From Pseudomonas nunensis (GTDB lineage: Bacteria > Pseudomonadota > Gammaproteobacteria > Pseudomonadales > Pseudomonadaceae), in NCBI RefSeq assembly GCF_024296925.1, contig NZ_CP101125.1:2172501-2236500 (forward strand): DNA of 64,000 bases. The letters run 5' to 3'. Below, in pieces: positions 61,901 through 64,000 of this stretch. The number at the start of each line of letters is the position of its first letter. The stretch's first letter is position 1. The notes under the pieces were generated by a model, which was not told the DNA's origin, ran no database searches, and saw only the letters and a program-made list of their open reading frames with translations. Made by a program: the position numbers and the translations under genes.

Positions 61901-64000
61901 ATCATGTACACCTCCGGTTCGACCGGCACGCCGAAGGGTGTGTTGGTGCCACACCGGGCGATCACGCGACTGGTGATCAACAACGGCTATGCGCAATTCA
62001 ATGCCCGAGACCGCGTGGCCTTCGCCTCGAACCCGGCCTTCGACGCCAGCACCCTCGACGTCTGGGCGCCGCTGCTCAATGGCGGTTGCGTGGTGGTGAT
62101 TGCGCAGGATGTGTTGCTCTCGCAAGAGCGCTTCAGCGCATTGCTGCTTGAACAAAAGATCAGTGTCTTGTGGATGACCGCAGGGCTGTTCCATCAGTAC
62201 GCCGCCGGTTTGATGAGCATGTTTGGCCAGTTGCGCTACTTGATCGTTGGTGGCGATGTACTCGACCCAACGGTGATCGGTCGCGTGCTCAAGGAAGGCG
62301 CGCCGCAGCACTTGCTCAACGGCTACGGCCCGACGGAAGCGACCACGTTCTCCACCACTTATGAGATCAGATCGGCCGGCGCGGGCAGCATTCCGATTGG
62401 TCGTCCGGTCGGCAATACCCGGGTTTATGTGCTGGACGCCTACCAACGCCCGGCGCCCATCGGCGTGGCGGGCGAGTTGTACATCGGTGGCGACGGCGTA
62501 GCCAACGGCTATCTGAACCGCCCTGAGCTGACCGCCGAAAAATTTGTCGCTGACCCGTTCAGCACCGAACCGCAGGCGCTGCTGTATCGCACCGGCGACC
62601 TGGCGCGCTGGTTGCCGGACGGCAATGTCGAATACCTGGGCCGCAACGATGACCAGGTGAAGATTCGCGGTTTCCGCATCGAACTGGGCGAAATCGAAGC
62701 CCGGTTGGCGCAATACGCCGAGATCAAGGACGCGGTGATCCTGGCCCGCGAAGACGTGCCGGGCGACAAACGCCTGGTCGCCTACTACACCTCGGCAAAC
62801 GCGCTGGACATCGATGCATTACGCAGCCACCTGCGAGCGCAGTTGCCGGACTACATGGTCCCGGCCGCCTACGTGCGCCTCGATGTGCTGCCCCTGACTG
62901 CGAACGGCAAACTCGACCGTAAGGCGCTGCCGGCACCGGACCTCGATGCGCTGATCACCCGCGAGTACGAAGCTCCGGTGGGCGACACCGAAATCATCCT
63001 GGCACGCATCTGGGCGCAGATCCTCACTGTGGAACAGGTCGGCCGTCACGATCATTTCTTCGAACTCGGCGGCCATTCGCTGCTGGCGGTGAAACTGATC
63101 GAGCAAATGCGCCAGTCCGGACTGAGCGCCGATGTACGTGTGCTGTTCAGCCAGCCGACCCTGGCTGCGCTGGCGGCAGCGGTTGGCAGCGGCAGCGAAG
63201 TGCGCGTCCCGGCGAACCTGATTCCTGTGCAATGCGAACACATCACCCCGAGCATGCTGCCGCTGATCGAGCTTGATCAAGCGGCCATCGATCACATCGT
63301 CAGCAGCGTTCCGGGCGGCGTGGGCAACGTGCAGGACATCTACCCGCTGGCGCCGTTGCAGGAAGGCATTCTCTATCACCATTTGGCCGCTGAGCAGGGC
63401 GACCCGTACGTGTTGCAGACGCTGTTCGAGCTGAGCAGCCGTGACCGGCTGACGGCGTTCGTCGCCGCGCTGCAAAACGTCATCGACCGCCATGACATCC
63501 TGCGCACCAGCGTGGTGTGGCAAGGGCTGGACGCACCGACGCAAGTGGTCTGGCGCGAGGCGAAGTTGCATCTGGAACAGGTCGATCTTGATGCCGCTGC
63601 CGGCGATATTGCCGCGCAGTTGCAGAACCAGTTCGACCCGCGACATTACCGACTGGATATCACCCAGGCGCCGATGCTGCGCCTGGCTTTCGCCGAGGAC
63701 GCAGCCAATCAGCGCTGGGTCGCGGTGTTGCTGTTCCACCACATGGCGCTCGACCACACCGCGATGGAAGTGGTGGTGCACGAGATGCAGGCGCACCTGT
63801 TGGGTGAGGCGGATCAACTGAGCGTGGCGGTGCCGTATCGCAACTACGTGGCTCAGGCTCGGTTGGGTGCGAGCCAGCAGGATCACGAAAAATTCTTCCG
63901 CGAGATGCTCGGCGATGTTGACGAACCAACCTTGCCGTTCGGTTTGCAGGATGTGCAGGGCGATGGCCGCGATGTCGAAGAGGCGCGGCAGGCGGTGGAC
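43994..64000 (+). CDS. Peptin NRPS, first subunit (at least six modules), runs off the right edge
   Basis: The frame stays open for 20 kb to the window end. A starter C domain (residues 1-450, HHLIQDG) is followed by A1-T, then repeated dual C/E-A-T modules and a cut-off dual C/E from about 63210. A-domain P-loops lie near 45833, 49095, 52345, 55545, 58735 and 61910. My code readings are A1 DFWNIGMVH (Thr), A2 DVQYIAHVT (Pro-like), A3, A4 and A5 DLYNNALTY (Ala as in peptin synthetases), and A6 DALWIGGTF (Val). The predicted start acyl-Dhb-Pro-Ala-Ala-Ala-Val matches corpeptin/nunapeptin-type peptins. Each internal C domain has HH[LI]xxxxGD after GILY, the dual epimerising type, so most residues should be D. 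The ATG overlaps a 30-codon leader ORF. No TE is seen, so further subunits follow to the right. Confidence 0.96.
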   Translation, partial: MNQRLDLSESYPLTAAQRDIWLDQMTQGDSPLYTIGGYIQIKGRIDPERFQRAIELLIQKHDALRTVLLPNVGEAGAPMQALAAAMVEKIELQDFSGHADPEAAVQAWMQQQIEIAFPLDGRRLFRFHLAKLSETSFYFVAHVHHLIQDGWGISLMFDSVGELYSALENNQQPDLSAPSYVEFIHDDARYRDSPRFARDQAYWLEKYRDVPEPLFVARYRDQYPDRGAPSRVVTQRYAHSLNDRIDALAQSLQVSRFHVLLAALYVYFVRTPERDELVIGLPILNRSNANFRNTLGLFTQVSAVRLQFSDELSFAELAQEIARTLKQDYRHQRYPLSDMNRSLGLRRDDRAQLFDLSFSYEQVDHQFMYGQAPASVVKSSSNHEQTPLTIHIRTSPHDETAWMHFTYNEAYFKQTDVEAMVKRFMYVLEQGLADGALPVHGFLLPTPEEVLTLQTWNAIETPYEQDRTIHGQFEAQVLAQPDAVAVVYEDQQLTYSQLNARANQVAHQLLALGIRPDDRVAICVERGLEMIVGLMGILKSGAGYVPLDPTYPLERLTFMLDDSAPVALLTQSGLLQLLPALEAPVLLLDQLEASDLQHNPDVNVLSQHLAYVIYTSGSTGLPKGVMVEHRNVARLFSATQDWFNFGPQDVWALFHSFAFDFSVWEIWGALIHGGRLLVVPQLVSRSPADCYALLCEAGVTVLNQTPSAFRQLIAAQSDTLHSLRQVIFGGEALETGILKPWYAREANTKTQLVNMYGITETTVHVTYRPLTAADAQLVGISPIGKRIPDLRLYLLDSHGQAVPVGVEGELYVGGAGVARGYLNRPELNATRFLDDPFSDTPHARMYRTGDLGRWLADGNLEYLGRNDDQVKIRGFRIELGEIEAKLAACDHVREAVVIAREDEPGDKRLVAYVIAKGGEQLSATELRTQLLGALAEYMVPSAFVTLASFPLTANGKLDRKALPTPDSAAYASRDYEAPQGAVEITLAALWVELLGVEQVGRHDRFFELGGHSLLAVKLIERMRQVNLSADVRVLFGQPTLATLAAAAGASSGIAVPDNRIPTDCARITPDMLPLATLRQDEIDRIVATVPGGVANVQDIYGLVSLQEGILYHHLATEVGDPYLLQATLRMGSRAQLDTFVQSLQSVIERHDILRTSVAWEGLDEPVQVVWREARLGAFEVALDPSEGDIAEQLQTRFDPRHTRFDLRQAPLMRLHFAEDVAGASWVAILLFHHLIDDATSLALLGQEIEAFSEGRSAQLPASVPYRNYVAQVRLGASQVQQEAFFGEMLGDVDEPTLPFGLQDVQGDGSGMEEASLPLEAELGQRLRAQARRLGVSSASLHHLAWGQVVGRLAGRQDVVFGTVLMGRLHSGEDAERALGMFINTLPLRVDAGDQGVLAALKTTHARLAALMGHEHAPLSLAQRCSGVAAPAPLFSALMNYRHGAVGAQAPKDAGDARLWAGVTLLGGEERTNFPLSLSVDDLGQSFGLTVQAVAGIGAQRVCGYMHTVLEALVDALDHDTNTPLHHLAFLPEVERRQVLEDFNAFDANYPSGLIHQLFEAHAAEQPDAIAVTYEGQRLSYAELNQRANQIAHRLIELGIGADDRVAICVDRSLEMIAGLIGILKAGAGYVPLDPAYPAERLTYMLDDSAPKVLLTQRSLQERFPQLSVPVMLLDAEAGLNAQPQTNPDVRELTAQHLAYVIYTSGSTGQPKGVAMAHGPLVNLMQWQIAQSVPARTLQFAALGFDVAFQEVFSTLCAGAELSLIHADTRLNFHALFQHIAQQNIERLYLPCVALQALAESAISDGATEPLACGLRDVITAGEQLRITPQIRAFFERLPGCRLHNHYGPTESHVTTALTLPDDVAAWPILPAIGYPVANTRIYLLDEHLQPVPVGVAGEIHIGGACVARGYLNRPDMTAERFIRDPFYADGRLYKTGDLGRYQADGCIDYLGRNDDQIKIRGFRVELGEIESRLGQHPGVRSAAVLAREDSPGDKRLVAYFTAQTLDTAPDADSLRAHLQALLPDYMVPAAYVLLEKLPLSPNGKLDRRALPAPDADAFASREYEAPIGHLETTLASLWAEVLGVAQVGRHDHFFELGGHSLLAVKLIERMRHAGLSADVRVLFGQPTLAALAAAVGGSTEVVVPANGIPLDSAQITPSMLTLVTLSQQTIDQVVAKVPGGVSNVQDIYPLAPLQEGILYHHISAEQGDPYLLQASFAMTSRAQLDGFVQALQAMIDRHDILRTAMVWEGLDEPLQVVLRRAQLTVEEIVVDPALGDVAKQLGQRFDPAHTRLDLGNAPLMHLACAWDASHQRWVAILLFHHIALDHTALDVMHDEMLAYQNGEAEHLNAATPYRNYVAQALLGVSREQHERFFRDMLNDVDEPTLPFGLHQVQGDGRGIQEVKLNLDPLLSQRLRTQARLLGVSAASLHHLAWARVLGRVSGRDDVVFGTVLLGRMQGGVGSDRALGMFINTLPLRVKVGAQDVRSGVKATHARLTALLGHEHASLALAQRCSGVPASLPLFSALLNYRHSAHQDNDGVELWGGTEVLGVMERTNYPCMLSVDDQGEGFLLSVQTAGAVDAWRVGAYMQTALASLVDALEFAPESAVDQLDILSADERRQVLIGFNSTEATYPLDQTVHGLFEAQVERTPDAVAVVYGLERLSYRELNSRANQLAHHLRGQGVKPDSRVAICVERSAEMVVGLLAILKVGGGYVPLDPAYPLDRIAYMLQDSAPAVVLAQASTLGLLADASMPVIDLGSGIWQDESVSNPVVEGLTSAHLAYVIYTSGSTGLPKGVMIEHRNTVNFLTWAHRSFDHATLAKTLFSTSLNFDLAVYECFAPLTSGGSIDVVTNVLELRDDITLINTVPSALKALLESGGLSANVHTVNVAGEALKRSLVESLFEQTSVQRLCNLYGPSETTTYSSWVSMDRQDGFAAHIGKPVANTQFYLLDEHQQPVPLGVPGEIYIGGAGVARGYLNRDDLTAERFLSDPFRPNARMYRTGDLGRYLPDGNIEYLGRNDDQVKIRGFRIELGEIETKLAQHADINEAVVLAREDVPGDKRLVAYYTAPEALDIDALRRHLQTQLPDYMIPAAYVHLDKLPLTPNGKLDRKALPAPDLDAVITHGYEAPLGETEITLARIWAQVLNVEQVGRHDHFFELGGHSLLAVSLMERMRQAGLSADVRVLFSQPTLAALAAAVGGESSEVSVPANLIPSNCEHITPAMLPLVSLTQAAIERIVATVPGGASNVQDIYPLAPLQEGILYHHLAAEQGDPYVLQAQFAFDNRQRLDDFTQALQGVINRHDILRTSMAWEGLDEPVQVVWRQAQLSVEEVTLAAAEGDIAGQLRERFDARHHCLDIRQAPLMCIRFAQDDQRWIATLLFHHMALDHTALEVVRQEMQAHLLGQSEQLGAAVPYRNYVAQARLGVSREEHEAFFRAMLGDIDEPTLPFGLQDVQGDGRDIEEAKQSVDAAMSRRLRAQARQLGVSAASLVHLAWAQVLGRVSGREEVVFGTVLMGRMQGGEGAERALGMFINTLPLRVSVGGQGARAAVKATHARLTGLLGHEHASLALAQRCSGVVAPTPLFSALLNFRHSGAEPTALGDSAAWSGITALGGEERTNYPLTLSVDDLGQGFSLTVQAAAGIGAQRVGAFMQAALASLVEALESTPDAALFDLAVLPVAEREQLLVGFNATEAVYPLDETVHGLFEAQVERTPDAVAVIHGLNQLSYRELNERANRLAHYLRGQGVRPDSRVAICVERSAGMVVGLLAILKAGGGYVPLDPAYPLDRIAYMLQDSTPAVVLAQASTLGLLAEASMPVIDLDSSVWQDESVSNPVIEELTSSHLAYVIYTSGSTGLPKGVMIEHRNTVNFLTWAHRSFDDATLAKTLFSTSLNFDLAVYECFAPLTSGGSINVVTNVLELRDDITLINTVPSALKALLESGGLSKNVHTVNVAGEALKRSLVENLFEQTQVQRLCNLYGPSETTTYSSWVSMDREEGFAAHIGKPVANTQFYLLDEHQQPVPLGVPGEIYIGGAGVARGYLNRDDLTAERFLNDPFRPNARMYRTGDLGRYLPDGNIEYLGRNDDQVKIRGFRIELGEIEAKLAQHADINEAVVLAREDVPGDKRLVAYYTAPQTLDIDALRRHLQTKLPDYMVPAAYVHLDTLPLTPNGKLDRKALPAPDLDSVITRGYEAPIGEAETTLAQIWSDVLNVDRVGRHDHFFELGGHSLLAVSLIERMRQAGLSADVRVLFSQPTLTALAAAVGNNQAVNVPANLIPDNCEHITPAMLPLVTLTPETIERIVASVPGGARNVQDIYPLAPLQEGILYHHISSEQGDPYVLQTQFAFATRARLDDFAQALQQVINRHDILRTSMLWEGLDQPLQVVWREAQLIQEQIQALGDDVAAQLLERFDPRHHRLDITQAPMLRLVYSHDAASNRWLAILLFHHMALDHTAMEVVQHEMQAFLLGETEQLGAAMPYRNYVAQARLGVSLEEHEGFFREMLGDVDEPTLPFGLHDVQGAGQGIEEATLALENSLSLRLRSQARQLGVSAASLVHLAWAQVLGRVSGKDDVVFGTVLMGRMQGGEGADRALGMFINTLPLRVNVGVQDTRAGVKATHARLTGLLGHEHASLALAQRCSGVVAPLPLFSALLNYRHSGVAEAISAEAIRAWEGIDVLGGEERTNYPLMLSVDDLGDGFSLTAQASLGVSPQRVCAYMRTALESLVAALEQKAPVPLHSVSILPQDERAKLLVDFNATEASYPLDETVHGLFEAQVERTPDAVAVIFGQHRLSYRELNERANRLAHYLRGQGVRPDSRVAICVERSADMVVGLLAILKAGGGYVPLDPAYPLDRIAYMLEDSAPAVVLAQAATLGLLAEASMPVIDLDSGIWKDESVSNPSIDGLTSAHLAYVIYTSGSTGLPKGVMIEHRNTVNFLTWAHRSFDEATLAKTLFSTSLNFDLAVYECFAPLTSGGSINVVTNVLELRDDITLINTVPSALKALLESGGLSKNVHTVNVAGEALKRSLVENLFEQTQVQRLCNLYGPSETTTYSSWVSMDREEGFAAHIGKPVANTQFYLLDEHQQPVPLGIPGEIYIGGAGVARGYLNRDDLTAERFLTDPFRTNARMYRTGDLGRYLPDGNIEYLGRNDDQVKIRGFRIELGEIETKLAQHPDIHETVVLAREDLPGEKRLVAYYTAQASLDIDQLRRHLQTQLPDYMIPAAYVHLDKLPLTPNGKLDRKALPAPDLDAVITRGYKAPIGETETTLAQIWSDVLNVERVGRHDHFFELGGHSLLAVSLIERMRQAGLSADVRVLFGQPTLAALAAAVGGSTEIVVPANGIPTDCTHITPDMLVLTELDQDAIDRIVASVPGGARNVQDIYPLAPLQEGILYHHLSAEQGDPYVLQARFALDSRQRLDAFVQALQGVINRHDILRTAVLWEGLDEPQQVVWRHAQLGLDELALDPQAGDITEQLHQRFDARHYGLDITQAPLMRLAFAEDQPNQRWVAMLLFHHMALDHTALDVVRHEMQAHLLGHADQLGAAMPYRNYVAQARLGVSSAEHEAFFSDMLGDIDEPTLPFGLQDVQGDGGDIEEARVVIDRDLSRRLRRLARQSGVGAASLHHLAWAQVLGRVSGQDDVVFGTVLMGRMQGGEGADRALGMFINTLPLRVDVAAQDVKAGVRTVHERLTALLGHEHASLALAQRCSAVAAPTPLFSALLNYRHSSEQSEEVNAAWQGIDALGGEERTNYPLTLSVDDLGDDFALTVLVGGGVSAERVCAYMNAALQSLATALESVPASALHNLDVLPQIERRQVLTGFNATARGYPQSSTVQAAFEAQVLARPTATAAVHDGRSLTYSELNVRANRLAHHLISLGVQPGNNVSILLERSLDLLISQLAILKCAAVYVPLDVNAPTERQQFMLQDSQAEFVLTRREEDVALDVQRIDLDTRALDNLPSHNPQRPQSSETPAYIMYTSGSTGTPKGVLVPHRAITRLVINNGYAQFNARDRVAFASNPAFDASTLDVWAPLLNGGCVVVIAQDVLLSQERFSALLLEQKISVLWMTAGLFHQYAAGLMSMFGQLRYLIVGGDVLDPTVIGRVLKEGAPQHLLNGYGPTEATTFSTTYEIRSAGAGSIPIGRPVGNTRVYVLDAYQRPAPIGVAGELYIGGDGVANGYLNRPELTAEKFVADPFSTEPQALLYRTGDLARWLPDGNVEYLGRNDDQVKIRGFRIELGEIEARLAQYAEIKDAVILAREDVPGDKRLVAYYTSANALDIDALRSHLRAQLPDYMVPAAYVRLDVLPLTANGKLDRKALPAPDLDALITREYEAPVGDTEIILARIWAQILTVEQVGRHDHFFELGGHSLLAVKLIEQMRQSGLSADVRVLFSQPTLAALAAAVGSGSEVRVPANLIPVQCEHITPSMLPLIELDQAAIDHIVSSVPGGVGNVQDIYPLAPLQEGILYHHLAAEQGDPYVLQTLFELSSRDRLTAFVAALQNVIDRHDILRTSVVWQGLDAPTQVVWREAKLHLEQVDLDAAAGDIAAQLQNQFDPRHYRLDITQAPMLRLAFAEDAANQRWVAVLLFHHMALDHTAMEVVVHEMQAHLLGEADQLSVAVPYRNYVAQARLGASQQDHEKFFREMLGDVDEPTLPFGLQDVQGDGRDVEEARQAVD
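51840..59960 (+). repeat. Three near-identical Ala-module repeats (period about 3.2 kb)
   Basis: The A-T portions of modules 3, 4 and 5 (about 51840-53590, 55060-56780 and 58250-59960) are close copies at the DNA level. Their P-loops are 3.2 kb apart. Modules 4 and 5 are virtually identical over long stretches, for example around 55840-55970 and 59030-59160, including silent positions. The C/E domains between them are more divergent. This points to recent duplication or gene conversion and is a likely site of assembly collapse or recombination. Confidence 0.9.

Overview
The window is high-GC Pseudomonas DNA, probably from the fluorescens/corrugata side of the genus. The evidence is GC-rich codon use, REPIN-type GCGGGCTTGCTCGCG palindromes, and a specialised-metabolite locus built from syringomycin-family (mycin) and syringopeptin/corpeptin-family (peptin) genes. 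Almost every base belongs to non-ribosomal peptide synthetase (NRPS) genes and their accessories. I see no tRNA, rRNA, insertion sequence or CRISPR array.

Left part (1-4847, minus strand): the 5' end of an NRPS with a lipo-initiation-type condensation domain, an RhlB-like glycosyltransferase, a small DUF2158-like protein, an OprM/NodT-type outer-membrane factor and a LuxR-type regulator. A glycosyltransferase next to an acyl-starting NRPS suggests a third, glycosylated lipopeptide or lipo-dipeptide (possibly brabantamide-like) to the left of the window.

Mycin block (4848-41924): two huge minus-strand NRPS genes 3 bp apart form a nine-position line. By specificity codes it reads Ser-Dab-Gly-Hse-[no A domain]-Thr-Thr(Dhb)-Asp-[C-T-TE, no A domain]. 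Dual C/E domains follow positions 2, 4 and 7. Across a divergent promoter lie a JmjC/cupin-like dioxygenase and an MFS exporter, then three tandem REPINs. A minus-strand syrB1-syrB2-syrC-like cassette should make 4-chloro-threonine in trans for position 9, and a syrP-like Asp hydroxylase should act on position 8. The A domain of module 5 is reduced to about 75 recognisable residues, and the next protein opens with two condensation domains in a row.

Peptin block (42039-64000, plus strand): a SyrD-like ABC exporter, a 30-codon upstream ORF and a giant NRPS that runs off the right edge. Six complete modules read Thr(Dhb)-Pro-Ala-Ala-Ala-Val, the N-terminus of corpeptin/nunapeptin-type peptins. 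All C domains after the first are dual C/E domains.

Regulation: at least five intergenic sites share a 20-bp dyad, TGTCCC-N11-ACA, which resembles the published syr-syp box (TGtCccg-N6-cggGaCA). They lie upstream of luxR, the mycin NRPS/cupin genes, syrB1, syrP and syrD, with a weaker one before the peptin NRPS. One LuxR-controlled regulon could therefore cover mycin, chlorination, hydroxylation and export.
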